DNA from: Limnomonas spitsbergensis
Lineage: Eukaryota > Chlorophyta > Chlorophyceae > Chlamydomonadales
Assembly: GCA_037349105.1 (NCBI GenBank)
Contig: JAYJMM010000063.1
Coordinates: forward strand, 248,001-312,000
Direction: 5' to 3'
DNA: 64,000 bases
Each line of letters begins with the position of its first letter. The stretch's first letter is position 1. The translations under genes and the position numbers were made by a program. Positions 31,688 through 43,613 of the stretch are shown piece after piece. The notes below the pieces were generated by a model that ran no database searches, was not told the DNA's origin, and was given only the letters and a program-made list of their open reading frames with translations.

Positions 31688-34600
31688 CAACAAGAACAGC
31701 CTTGGCGGCCCCTTGCCGTCTGGCCCTGTCCCACTGTAATCTGGTCTGCGCAGGACTCTTCCGCCCTCGCACATCTCTGTTTTGATCAACTGGAACGCCT
31801 GCGACTGCTCTGGCCCCCACACAAACGGGACCCCCTTGACCAGCAATGCGTTGATGCATGCCGCCTTTTTCGAGAAATCCGGGACGTAGCACCGGTAGAA
31901 ATTCAAGAATCCCATGACCTCCTGAATGTTTTTCACCGATGTGGGCTCTGGCAGCGCCATAACCGCTGCTATCTTGGCTGCGTGCGGCGTGAGCCCCTGG
32001 GCCGACACATTGTGACCCAGGTACTCTACCGTTGCACACCCAAACAGGGACTTGTCGGGGTGCGCCCTTAATCCTACACTGTGGAGCATGTCCAACATCA
32101 GCTCCACATGCCTGATGTGTTCTGCCGGTGTGTCACTGTACACCAGTAGGTCGTCAATGAATGCCACGCAGAACGCACTCAGGCCTGCCCTGGCAATCTC
32201 CTCTTCCATCATACGCTGAAAGAAGGGAGGCCCATTGCGCAGACCGAAGTTGAGCTTTGTGTACATCCAAAGCTCAGGTCCCATCCAGAAAGCTGTCTTA
32301 GGCTGGTCCTCGACCTTCATAGGGATCTGCATGAACCCCGACCGGAGATCAACCTTGCTGAATATCTTGGCAGTTCCCAGGTTCTGAAAAATAGTCTCCA
32401 TCCTGGGGATTGCAAATTCCTGCTTAGCCGTACGCAGGTTTAACCTGCGCATATCGTGCGCTATCCGGTGGTCTGTCCACTCCCCAGTCTCAGCACTCTT
32501 CTTGGCTGCTACTACTGAGTTGGCCGCAAACTTGATAGGCCCCCCCTGGGGCACCTTGACTATGATGCCTGCCTCAATCATCGGCTGACACTTTTCCTTA
32601 AAAATCGCCGCCTTAGGCGGTGGCATATCCCTGGACTTCTGAAAGCATGAACTGACCTCGTCTTCCAATGCCAGTGTAAACTCACCCTGTGTACCACAGT
32701 AGCCGGGTAAGTCCTCCATGGAGTAAGCGAACGCTCCTTGGCGATCCCTGAGGCTCTGCTCGAGGGTCTTCTGCTGGTCCGCCGTGAAGTCGGGGTGCTG
32801 GCCCAGCAGCCACCCCTCCTTAGTCTTGACGTACTCCGAGGGTGGTTCGACTACTCCCCCCGGCTGGAACATGTCAATCATCTCCGCCGCCTGCGGGTTG
32901 TCCTCCGCGGGCGGCGCTTCCTCGCCTGTGCTGTTGCCGTGCTGCCAGTCTTCCCGCTGGCTGTACTCGCCCCCTGTCCTTCTGGCGCCCCCCATAGGGC
33001 TGACTGCTGGTGGGCGCAGCCAGCCTGACGTGAGCTTTGCTGTGGCTTCCTGGCTGGACACAAAAGCTCCTTGGCCTGCTGTAAATCCTCCTCCTCTCAC
33101 TCCCTGCCCGGTGGCTCGCGCACCCGGGATGCATACAGACAGCAGGAGCCATACCAGCACCAGCTGGAGCGTCCCCATAAGGAACCCCTTAAAAGCCGTA
33201 CTAGTGAGGAGCCCCCTGCAGCATGGCAGCCGTCTTGTAGGCTCCTGCGGCTGGTGCGCTGCAGATTGTTTGCGTGGCCCTGCACTCTGCTCTGGCCTCT
33301 GCTGCTCCGCTTCCCATGTTATCTCCAAGTCCACCTGGCAGCTCCTGGAAGGTTGGCCTGGGCAGTCCATGCCTGGCCTGATGCCGCGGTCCCTTTCCGC
33401 GGCTGTCCTCTGCTTCGCTCCTGCGCGTCGCCTGGCCTTCTTGGACTTCTTGCCTTGTAACTTGGCTGTGTCAGCCCAAGCTGCACCGGGCCTCTCTTGC
33501 CTTGCTGCTGGGGCGTGTCCCCTGCTGTCCTGCGCCTGTTGCTCCTGCCCGAGGGTGGTGTGCTGCGCAGCTCTACTGACTCCTGCGCGCGTGGCCCTTG
33601 CTGGTCCTCCGCACTGCCTCATGCCTCTCCTGTCATCGGCCATCTGCCTTGCTTGGCCTGCCTGCCCGCTGCTGGTGTGGCTGTTTTCTGCAGTAGCCGC
33701 TCCGCCAGCCCTATCCACTGGCCGCGACTGCTGCACACCTGGGGCCTGGCTGCTGTGACTGCCTGCGGTTTGCTGTGCAGCACCTGCGCTGGCCCTTGTT
33801 GCCCCAAGGACTGATATCCTTTCCGTCGTCTCCTCCTGTAGATCTCTGATTGCCCTGCTGTAACCTGCCATCCTGGGGTTAGGGTCGGGCTGTGGCAGCA
33901 TTCTGAGGCGGAAAAGCAGGCTAGCCTCCTGGTCTGCCTCTTGCTGCCCCATGTCCTGTCTTCTCAGTACGTCCAGCTGATCTACGAAATTCCTGAGTAC
34001 TGCCATCCAGCACCCCGTACTGTATGATGCCGGGTCACCCCAGGGCTCCCTTGCCGCTCCCTGCACCGGCTGGCTGATCTGGGCGTCCCCTGGGCGCCTG
34101 CTGCCAGCCCCGCTGGCTGCTGCCTCCTTTGGATTGCGCGCGCACTGGTCTGCTGACTGCCGCGGGCTGCCCCTGACCGCGGCCCGGTACGTCCTCTCGC
34201 CCCGTGTTATCTCGTTACTGCGCTCTATCGCGGCTCTCCTGGCTCTGCGCTCCTCCATTGCTGCTTGCTCCTGAACGACGCTGCGCATCCACTCGTGACG
34301 CAGCTGTGTCAGGTCGTCCTCGAGGTCGTGCCCCGGACTCCCTGGTCCTGGGACTCTGTTGGATGGCAGATTATCTCCTTCTGCATCCTGAGCCTCTGCT
34401 CTGGCGGCGTTATCCTGGTCCGGGGGTATGGCTCCTCCCTCGTACCACTCCTCTTCTGACCCCGTAATCTCCACCAGTGGTGGCGGCTCCTCCGAAAGGT
34501 CGTCGCTGTAACCAGGGTTCCTGCTGTCCAGGTCCTCTGCAAGCAGGGCACCGGTACTGTATCGGGGTGACTGGGGCTCTGCCCGTCCCCTAGGCTCAGA

Positions 34601-37600
34601 TTCCGGTGCAGACCCTCCCATTCCTTCCGCGGGCTCCAGCCATTCCCATGAGGATGCGGCTGCCCCGAATGTGGTGACGAATGCTGCCTGGGTCCATTCT
34701 GGCTCTTCTTCCTGGGCAGGACCGTTGGTGGCGGCCGCAGGTTCCTCCGAGACGGGACCGCGCCTGCCCACCAGCCAGTGTCCTATCCTTGGCTGGTTCC
34801 CCAGGGCCTCCAATTCCTCCTCAATGCCGACCTCCCCTGCTCCTCTGAACAGGGGGTGCAGCGTGCGCACCCCTGCCGGATGCGCCTGTCTCCACAACTG
34901 CATTGTTATGACGTCTGCCTGCCAATAGGGTAGCACGCTGCTTGCCCTGTTGTCGTGCCACGCTCTCCTCTCCTGACGCACCCACTGGAGCACGCATGCT
35001 TCCAGTTGTTCTACTGCGAACGGCGAGCGCGCAAGCTCCTCCTCTCCTTCCCACATGGCTCCCGATGCTGGCGTCCTTTGTGGCCCGTAAGGCCAGGTGG
35101 GACAGGCTGTTATGGCAATAGGAGCCCACTGCCCCTCTACACCCCACACGTGCCGCATGGCCGCTGACAGCTGTCCTGGGAGCAAGACTCGCTGCAGCGC
35201 CAGAAGCATGAGCGTCCACACTGTTGGGTCTGCGCCCCTGGCGTATGTGTAGGCGTGGAACTCTGCCTCATCCACCGACGCGCATTTAGTGATTGCCACG
35301 TTGTCCTGGTGCCTTGCGAACATGTAGACGGGCTTGTCGTCCTGAGTGGCGTGCATGTGGATCCATGCTGCTGAAACAGGTACCTCCCCATCTTCCACCT
35401 CCTCATAGTAGTAAGTTACTAGCTGCTGGACCGGGATGGCCGACCTGGCCTCCCCGGGTGCCGTCCCCCATGGCACGGCCTGTCCTGCGACCATCCTGGG
35501 CATGACGATGGACGCCTCAATGGTCGCCTCACACCGCCTTGGCCTGCCCGGATGGCACAGCCCTGCCTCGGCTGGGGCTTGCACTGCTGTCCCCTCAAAC
35601 CCTGCGTACTCGCCCATGGCTTGCACTGGCACATAGAATGCGCGGTCTCTGAGAGCTATGCTCCCCATCAGCTGACGCACGCAGTCCTGCGCCCATGGTG
35701 AGCGCATGAACCCGGGCTGCGCACCCTGCCACAGCCCCTCTGTGCACGCGCTGTTGGGCACGTCCGGGTGCGCCCTGGCTGCCGCCTCCACCGCTGTGAT
35801 GCCCTCCGCGACTGCCAGAGTCACCATTTCATGTACGCAGCATACATAGATGGGGTGCCGTTCCCACCTGCGCGCCATGTAACTGGGCATGTTTGTGCTG
35901 GGCCGTATGTACCCTTTGAGTGCTGCCAACAGTAACACCGCAGTCACAGCATCCCCCGGGAAGATCATCCGGGCCACCGCCTGACTGGCTGCCCGCCTGT
36001 TCACGCACATCTGCACGCCGCCTTCCTGGAGCCTGTGGTTTTGCACCCTACACAGCCCGTCCAAGCAATCTGCTGGCATGGTGAGCATGGCCATGGAGGT
36101 GGACGCCTCTGGCATCTCTTCCCCCAGGCGGTAATACTGCACAAAGGGTTCGCTCTCTGGTGGAGTTGGCGGATACGGCTCTATGTAGGCCCGCTCTCTG
36201 CTGTATGATCTCTCTCTGCTGAAGGACTGGTCAAGCTGGCTGTCCTCGCCCCCTGCGTCAGACCTCCCTCCCCTCTCACTGCTGCGCTGCGTCTCTCCAT
36301 CCTCGTTTACTCCTACCCAAGCATTGCACCGAGAGGTAGTGCCTTTATGGGTCCTAACGGGCCCTGCTGGGCTGTCCTGCTGGCTCAATGCCGCGGCCCC
36401 CCTGGCCCCTGGGCGGCGACCACGCTCGCTGGCTGGGGCCCTCCCGGTGGCTGCTCCTGCTACCCCTCTTCCTGTGTCGCGCTTGCCCTCCGGGGTACCT
36501 GGACATAACACGGCAAACTCTGCCTCACGCAATGGTGATGGTTCCCGAGGTTCATATTCAGGTTCATAACCTCCTTCTGAAAGGTTGGAGCCGTCCCAAC
36601 TGGAACTGGTCTCCCACCCGTCTACGCTGTGCTGGGGCAATGCCCCCTGCTCGCGTCTCTCAAACTCATCCCACTGTTCATTGTACTTGTCCCACTCCAC
36701 GTCGAGGAACCTCTGCAAAATACACGGCCAACCTTCACACGGGGCTGGGCACCCCCTCCGCTGGAGGTCCCTCAATAATCCCATCGCATGTGTCACTGAT
36801 CTGGCCGACCCTGCTGGCATGGTCCCATAATGGTTCATGGCCAATGCCTCTACTGCCATTGCCCAGTGGTTTACCTGCCTGGCCACCTGCCCTTCTGGCA
36901 CCCTCTGTGGAGTCACCTGAACTGGTGCTGTTTGGTTGACCTCAGCCTGGCTGGCACCCCTGTCCTGGCTAAACCCCATGTGGCTGGTCATGAAACACGT
37001 GTGGTTTCCTGTCCCACCCCACCTTGGTTGTTCGCCTTGGCCCGTTGTTTCCTGCCGCTCCGGTGGTCCTGGCCATGCGCTTGAGCCCGCTGCTGCCTGC
37101 TGGCGGTCCCCTTCGCGGGGTGTCCCCATAGCAGTCTCGAAGTTCCGGCGCCGGTTCCCCTCGGGGGCATCCTGGCTTCTGCCAGGCCCTCTGGCCCCAT
37201 AGCCCCGTGCTGGTCCTGCAGGTACTCCTGGCCTGTCGCCTGTTTGTACGACTTGCTCGGGGTTGGTGCATTCGTTGGCAAAGTGCCCTGGCTGGCCGCA
37301 CCTGTAGCAGGCTCCACCGTGGCGGGGTCCTAGATTGCGTTTTGGCTCCGCCATCCCACTGCCTCCTGCCTGGGCCCTGCCCGGCGGACTCAGGCCTGGG
37401 CCTCTCTGGTGCCCCGGCCCCTGCCTGTAAGGCCTTGCAAACTCCTCTGGTCGCCGCTCCCTGGACCTGCCCCTGGGCTGTTCCCTGCTGGGTGACTGGT
37501 GCCTGCGGTCCCTTTCGGGAGACTGCCGCCTGCGGTCCCAGCCCCGCTCCTCGCTGGTGTTGCGCTGCTTTTTGCCCTGCCGCTGGGCCCTGGCTTCCGG

Positions 37601-38851
37601 TGTGGGCACCACCCCGTGGCGCTCCTCACTGATGGCCCTTTGCGCGCTTCTGCTGCGCTGTCGGAGTCTTCTGTTCCCTGAGTCGCTGGAGCCGTTGCTC
37701 CTAGCTTCCTGCTGACCCGCTGCCTGTTGCTTTTCTCCCTGCGGCTCCCCCTGGTCGGAATGCTCGCTCTCCACGTTTGATAACGGGGACGGGGTCGCCA
37801 TCATTTTCCTGAAGCATTCTGCCGTCTCTGGGTCCACTGCAACTGGGAGCGGCTGCCCGTGGTTTGGCAACCCCCCCAAGTGCTGTGTTCCTAGGGCTTC
37901 TTGCAGCTTGGTCAGCTCATCTGCACGCAGGATGTACTGCTGATGGACCTCTGCCATGGCTTGCTGAGCATCCTGGATGCTCTTCCACCTGCCCAGCTGG
38001 CCTCCTAGGTACTCGACGATTCCTGCTGCCTGCTTCCACATCTGGTTTTCTCTCCACTTGAGAGCTTTTTTCAGCCCGTCAACTTGCCCGGTCAGCCTGC
38101 CGATGTGCCTGTCTTGACTGCTGGTCCCTGGCTCTGGAACCTTTCCGACGCTGCGCTCCTCCTCCTCCTCTTCCATCTCTTCTTCCTGCGCCTCGCCAGC
38201 GCTGCCGCTTGCTTGTTGCGCAGTAGGCCTTGCTACCTTTGGCTGCCCTTGCAGCTGCTGCTTTTGCGCCTGCCTGCCAGCGCCGCCGCTTGCCTGTTGC
38301 GCACTAGGCCCTGCCACCTGTGGTTGCCCTTGCAGCTGCTGCTTTTGCGCCTGCCTGCCAGCGCCGCCGCTTGCCTGTTGCGCACTAGGCCCTGCCACCT
38401 GTGGCTGCCCTTGCGGCTGCTGCTTTTGCGCCTGCTCGCCCCTGCTGGGCACTGATTTTACTTGTGCAGCTCTGTCAGCTGCGGCTGTGCCGTATCCCCT
38501 CTGCTTTGCGACCGGCGGTGCTGCCTGCACCGCAGGCGCTGTCCCTGGGATCCGCGAAAGATCCTGAATCCTCCTCTCGCACTCCTCTGCCGAGTGCCTG
38601 GCTGGCTTCCCGCACAAGGCGCACGGGTGGCTGGGGCATGCTGGCAAGCAGCTCCTGACGAGCTCTCTATCCTTGTCAGAGACTCCCACGGCTCTGCGCG
38701 CTCTGGTCACCTCCTCTGGGGTTGCTGTGCCGGCCTCTGCCTGTGCTGCCTCGATCGGTACCAGCCTTTGTCTTTGGAGCCTGGGGTGTACCGTGTTGCC
38801 CGGTCATGCGTCCTGTCCAGCTCTCAAAGCGGTACCTGCGCGTGTGGCCAT
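31688..38851 (-). pseudogene. Giant element segment 1: Gag-like region, hydrophobic segment, reverse transcriptase
   Basis: The frame runs from ATG 38851 (MATRAGTALRAGQDA), is cut by TGA at 38804-38806, then is open for about 2,370 codons. Counting from 38710: a Cys/His motif CALCGKPARHSAEEC near 30; three ~27-residue repeats (QAQKQQLQGQPQVAGPSAQQ...) near 90-175; CCHC knuckle CYRCGQPGHFANEC near 466; Arg/Glu/Pro-rich low complexity; a well-structured unknown region near 900-1250 (CVNRRAASQAVARMIFPGDA); a hydrophobic stretch FLMGTLQLVLVWLLLSVC near 1835-1855; and reverse transcriptase from ~2000 with HDMRRLNLRTA, FSKVDLRSGFMQIPM, AFIDDLLVYS (catalytic Asp pair) and VEYLGHNVS. No protease motif was found. 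It is unusually long for a Gag-RT segment. Confidence 0.82.
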
Positions 38852-39959
38852 GGCATGCTGTAAGAGCGGCTCGTGCTCTGCCTCAACTGTTGCAGCGGGC
38901 CACCCTTCTCTTTCTGCGAACCCACACTGGATTCCTGCCCACGCCACTGCTGCTGCCTGGTACCCATGATGGCTGTCTTTCTTCTGTTCTTCACGCCACC
39001 TTGGATCTTCAAGGGCTCCTTCTTGCCTTTGCTACCCTGTGAGTGGACATTGTGAATACCTTTACATTCGGGGCGATGAGGTTGGCGTTCATGTTCGTGC
39101 TCATGAACATGGACCATGCCTTGCAATCGCATGACCATAGTGTGTTTTGACAGATCTTCCCAATCTGTCCATGCAACACTAGTGTGGGAGTCGACCTTGT
39201 CTCTTTCTTGAGCCCTCGCCTATACATCAAGACCCGATCAGGTGGTGATGGGGCTGGTGGGCCCGCCCTAGTAGGAGTCCTGGTTGTAACTTGCCAGGGC
39301 AGTACAAACATCAAGTCATCAACTCACCCGCAAAAGCAGGTCAGACACCTTCAAGTTAGGTTAAAGTCATGTGTGACTGGCGAGTCAGCGAGGGCCTGGC
39401 ATGAAAGACGTGGTTAGGCATACTCATAGACACACTTAGGAAGAAACCACTGGCAGCACTGGTGGTACTAAAAGTACTGGCAGGAGCTACTGGTGGTGCT
39501 AGTAGTACACGTAGTAATAAAAGTACGAGCCGGAGCTGCATGTGGTAGTGTGGTACCAACAGTAAACACAGTATTGGCCGGGGTCGGTTAGTCGTAGTAC
39601 TGGGAGGACTCACCTTGACAGGAGACATGCTCCTGGGCCAGGATCTTTCTCTTGCATTTGGTGGCCCCACGCTGTGACAAAGGAAGGTGCAAAAAGTGCC
39701 GGAGTTAGGATTTAACATCGCAAGTAAGGTAAGCAAGGGGGCAGTCGGGGGAGGGCTAGAGGGGAACTGCAAAGCAAGCCAAAATAATGGACCTTAGATT
39801 CAGCATTTACATATCTTGAGGCAGATCTATGATGCGCAATACTCCCTAAACCCTGCATCCTTTATCCACTTCCAACAACAGCACCACCATGCCCGCGTGC
39901 CCCATGTTTTGAGCCCAGTGCTAGGGGGTGTCCCCAGCCCTGTTACTGGCATTGACCTT
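38852..39959. other. Upstream flank of the giant retroelement
   Basis: The frame extends upstream of the ATG to a TAG near 39019 without a clear family motif, so the N-terminus may lie further up. No LTR recognised. The rest holds short ORFs only. Confidence 0.4.
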
Positions 39960-40840
39960 GGCCCCCAGGCCCAGCAGCAGGTCAGAACCCTCCTGGCATT
40001 GGCCACCAGGCCCCCAGGCCCAGCAGCAGCTCAGAACCCTCCTGGCATTGGCCACCAGGCCCCCAGGCCCAGCAGCAGCTCAGAACCCTCCTGGCATTGG
40101 CCACCAGGCCCCCAGGCCCAGCAGCAGCTCAGAACCCTCCTGGCATTGGCCACCAGGCCCCCAGACCCAGCAGCAGCTCAGAACCCTCCTGACATTGGCC
40201 CCCAAGCTCCCAGGCCCAGCAGCAGCTCAGAACCCTAAAACCTAAACCCTACGCCCCCAGGCCCCCAGACCCAGCAGCAGCTCAGAACGCTCCTGGCATT
40301 GGCCACCAGGCCCCCAGGCCTAGCAGCAGCTCAGAACCCTCCTGGCATTGGCCCCCAGGCCTCCAGGCCCAGCAGCAGCTCAGAACCCTCCTGGCATTGG
40401 CCCCCAAGCCTCCAGACCCAGCAGCAGCTCAGAACCCTCCTGACATTGGCCCCCAAGCTCCCAGGCCCAGCAGCAGCTCAGAACCCTAAAACCTAAACCC
40501 TACGCCCCCAGGCCCCCAATCCCAGCAGCAGCTCAGAACGCTCCTGGCATTGGCCACCAGGCCCCCAGGCCTAGCAGCAGCTCAGAACCCTCCTGGCATT
40601 GGCCCCCAGGCCTCCAGGCCCAGCAGCAGCTCAGAACCCTCCTGGCATTGGCCCCCAAGCTCCCAGGCCCAGCAGCAGCTCAGAACCCTCCTGGCATTGG
40701 CCCCCAGGCCTCCAGGCCCAGCAGCAGCTCAGAACCCTCCTGACATTGGCCCCCAAGCTCCCAGGCCCAGCAGCAGCTCAGAACCCTCCTGGCATTGGCC
40801 CCCAAGCCTCCAGGCCCAGAAGCAGCTTAGAACCCTCCAA
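39960..40840 (+). repeat. ~49-bp minisatellite with telomere-like interruptions
   Basis: About 17 units built on CCCAGCAGCAGCTCAGAACC, then CTCCTGGCATTGGCCMCCAGGC. The unit often runs in register as an open frame, but third-position and frame variation give no sign of a conserved protein. Two units carry CCCTAAAACCTAAACCCTAC in place of part of the unit (40234-40254 and 40486-40503). Confidence 0.9.
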
Positions 40841-40919
40841 CCAGCCCTCATAAGCCACATTGTGCACTGCGGGCAGGTGTGGCAGTTTTTTTGATTACAT
40901 AGATGAAAGCAGTATGGTG

Positions 40920-41719
40920 CAGGGCAGTTACAGCCGATCGGCGCCCGACCAGAATGGCCAGAAAATAAATATGGCCGATCGCCCCGCTAGGGGCGACTCG
41001 GCGATGGCCGAAAGAAAAAGAAGGGGGGGGTCGGCCGAAGGCAGGCTGCAGCCGAAGGCTGCGGAAGGGGGGTTCGGCCGAAGGCCGAATCTGAGGTGGG
41101 GGTTCGGTCGAAAGCAGGCCATATTAGGCCTCTTTGAATTCGCGTGTGGCTGCCATTGGTGAAGACTCAATAGCAATCGAACTATCGAAGGCTGTCCCCA
41201 CGACCAGGCCCACGCTTTCCATTTCAAAATCGGCGGTGAAGCGACCACAACAACAGGTGTGCGACTCGCGCAACCATGCCGAAGGAATTTCGGGAGCTTT
41301 CTTGACGGAAATGTTGCTTGGTTCAATGCCTTCTTGTGATAAAACTTTGCAGTTCAACGGCCATGTGTCGACGAAGGCATGACAGAATTTGTGCGTGTTC
41401 CAACACATTCAAAATTCAGCACACACAAAACAGCTCACGGCGTATTTGAATGTTAGCGGAGAACGTCAAGATATAGAGCAAACGACATGATGCACGTAGG
41501 TTTACACCGCCGAAAACAGTGTGGGCCTGGTCGTGGGGACAGCCAGTATAAGTGTCCACCAGGCCAAAGAAAAAACAGATCGATTCGGCAGAATACAAAA
41601 AAATATTACGGCCGACCAAATTTGGACGGCAGTTCGGCCGGCCAGCCGGCCGGCCGACCGAACTGCCGAAGGCCGTTCGGCTTCGGCCGAGTAGAATTTT
41701 AAGGTCCGTAACTGCCCTG
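40920..41719. mobile_element. Non-autonomous hAT-type DNA transposon B
   Basis: Exactly 800 bp. It starts CAGGGCAGTTACAGCC and ends GTCCGTAACTGCCCTG, flanked by the perfect 8-bp duplication GTATGGTG (40912-40919 and 41720-41727). Subterminal regions are full of the palindromic motif TTCGGCCGAA and relatives. An internal perfect 24-nt inverted repeat pairs 41191-41214 with 41521-41544. No transposase ORF. These features indicate a hAT non-autonomous element unrelated in sequence to element A except for the CAGGG end. Confidence 0.9.
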
Positions 41720-41774
41720 GTATGGTGGGTGGCCGAGAGCAGTGCATGAGAGAGGGGCAAAGTGGGGGGGGATG

Positions 41775-42200
41775 AGAAGGCGCTCAGTGCCAGTGAAAGG
41801 AAGCTGCTGATGCAGCCACACCGCTCTTACATCATGCTGTCATGGCGTATTGCCCGCTGCCTCCACCTCTGTAACCGTAGGGGTGGTAAGCGCTCAGTTA
41901 AAGTGACAGGAAGCTGCTGATGCAAACACACCGCTCTTCCATCGTACTGCTGTCATGTGTATTGCACAATTGCCACTCAGCCGCCTCCACCTCTGCAACA
42001 AGTGGAGTGGAAAGCGCTCAGTGACAGCGAAAGGAAGGTGCTCATTCAACCACGCCGCTTCTCCATCATGCTGTCATCGTGTATTGCCCGCTGCCTCCAG
42101 CCACCTCGATTACCGGATGAGAGTTGAGGAAGGGCAGCCGTGCAGGTGCAGGTGTGCAGCTAATGCAACCACACCGTTTCCATCATGCAGTTGATTCATC
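41775..42200 (+). repeat. ~110-125-bp diverged tandem repeat, about four units
   Basis: Units begin around GCGCTCAGTGCCAGTGAAAG (41781, 41890, 42014, last one partial at ~42140) and each contains 'gctgctgatgcaaccacaccgc'-like and 'catcatgctgtcat'-like stretches. Non-coding. Confidence 0.7.
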
Positions 42201-43011
42201 ACTTACAAGGCGAGTTGCTCGCAGCCTCCACCTCATTCACACGTAGGCCTGCCGCCATGAGCCACAAAGAAGACACCTGTCACGTCTTGACAAGTGCTCA
42301 GCAGTTCGGGCCCTCAGTTTTATCTTTCGGAAAGCTGCAGCTCCTCAGCATCACGGTTCCTAACGGCCTGGTGGACCCTATTAGCCTGGTGGGCCGCATT
42401 GCTCATGCTGCCAGCCTGCCACTCTGAGTCTCTGACCCGCACCTGGCCTGCACGTTCGTAACTCACAGCCGCGTTGACGATTCTCTTGCTGTGAGCGTTT
42501 GGCAAGCCAACTGTGCAAGGCGGTTCGTTGTGGTTCGAGGTGGGGCTGGCGAGTCCGGCCCCCTAAACAATACATAACATCTTATGCCGTAGCCGGATGT
42601 TGCGAGGCAGGCTGATTGACGGCACTAGCCTACAGCGTGCAAGGTGCAGTACACAGCCGGAAGTAGCTTGATGATGCAAGTAGTCCAGACGTCGCACATC
42701 AGCAATCAGAAATTCAGAGTACTCACATGGCGGCCGATGAACAACGCGAACATGTGTGCAGGCCATTCAAATGTGTGTCATTCATGGGGAGTATAAGAAT
42801 TTATGCATTTGTCCACGCCCTCACATACCCTGGTACCCCTCTGCTGGTACCAGCACATTTTCAGCAAGCAAGCCCGCATGTTGACAGCTAGGCTTCATGC
42901 ATGACCAGTTTGGGTTGTGAACCACTGCAATATCTACTGGTCTCACAGCCTCACACAAGTGAATCAGCATTTATAAACTTGGTAGCCACAGCATCTGCAA
43001 CCAGAGAGTCT
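42201..43011. other. No recognisable gene
   Basis: Short ORFs without motif. Nothing assigned. Confidence 0.35.
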
Positions 43012-43019
43012 GCAACGAT

Positions 43020-43613
43020 GGCTGTGCCTAAACTGCGGTCATGTTGGCAACCAACTCTGGCAGTTGCGTATCAAACCTGCCATGCTGGCTGACAGCCTGG
43101 CCGACAGCTCACTGCGCGTTATCTCCTCGTCTTTACGCACTTTCCTCGTGCCCTTCTACCTCAGCCCTCCTTATTACCTGTCCTCCGTTATCACCTGCCC
43201 TCCGACTCGGTGCACATTTACGTGCTCGTACGGTGGGAGGCAGCACCTCTGCAAGCTGCTCAGATCCAACTCTGCGACTCGTGGATCGACCACGAGTTGA
43301 GGGACCGTGGGTAAAAGGGTCGCCTGGATTATTAACCTCGTCGCCGTCGCTCAAATCCATATTGAATTCCTGGGCATCTTGGCACCTTCGGCTTTTATTA
43401 CCCAACGTAGCCAAGGCATACAACTGCAGCCAACGCAGCCAACTGGAGGGCAGGTGATAAAGGAGGGCGGAGGTAGCAAGGGCACGGGGACGGTGCGTAA
43501 CGACGAGGCGATAACGCGCAGTGAGCTGTCGTCCAGGCTGTCAGCCAGCATGGCAAGTTTGATACGCAACTGCCCGAGTTGGTTGCCAACATGACCGCAG
43601 TCTAGGCGAAGCC
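43020..43613. mobile_element. Fold-back (MULE-like) element with ~170-bp inverted arms
   Basis: The left arm starts GGCTGTGCCTAAACTGCGG and the right arm, reversed, starts GGCTTCGCCTAGACTGCGG. The arms stay similar for about 170 bp (43020-43200 and 43445-43613). The 8-bp duplication GCAACGAT flanks it (43012-43019 and 43614-43621). Long terminal inverted repeats with an 8-9 bp duplication fit the Mutator-like class. No transposase is encoded. Confidence 0.85.

Larger units (their letters stand above)
27794..38851 (-). mobile_element. Giant Ty3/gypsy-like retroelement with C5-methyltransferase and PHD finger
   Basis: One reading frame on the minus strand, ~3,685 codons from a plausible ATG at 38851 to the stop at 27794, is broken only by TGA (38804-38806), TAA (31685-31687) and TAG (30536-30538). 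Order: Cys-rich N-terminus, Gln/Pro repeats, CCHC knuckle, long low-complexity region, hydrophobic segment, reverse transcriptase, RNase H, cytosine-C5 methyltransferase-like domain, integrase, PHD finger. The reverse transcriptase-RNase H-integrase order is that of Ty3/gypsy. No aspartic-protease DT/SG motif, LTR, primer site or target duplication was found. Insertion of a C5-methyltransferase into retrotransposons is reported for charophytes and dinoflagellates. The pairing with a PHD finger is the part I do not know to be described. Confidence 0.85.

Noticed and set aside
32738..38969. Many 60-324-codon plus-strand ORFs opposite the giant polyprotein
   Set aside because: These are shadow frames in GC-rich coding DNA. 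The minus-strand frame alone carries recognisable domains.
26038..39960. The 234-bp repeats as LTRs of the giant retroelement
   Set aside because: No third copy exists upstream of the ORF near 38.9-40 kb, and both copies lie on the same side of the coding region.
39816..40894. Pro/Gln/Ser-repeat proteins over the 49-bp array
   Set aside because: The frame changes between units, telomere-like insertions break the pattern, and there is no start context or conserved domain.
41030..41110. GGCCGAA-rich tract as a CpG promoter
   Set aside because: It lies inside the hAT element's subterminal region and is better explained as transposase-binding repeats.
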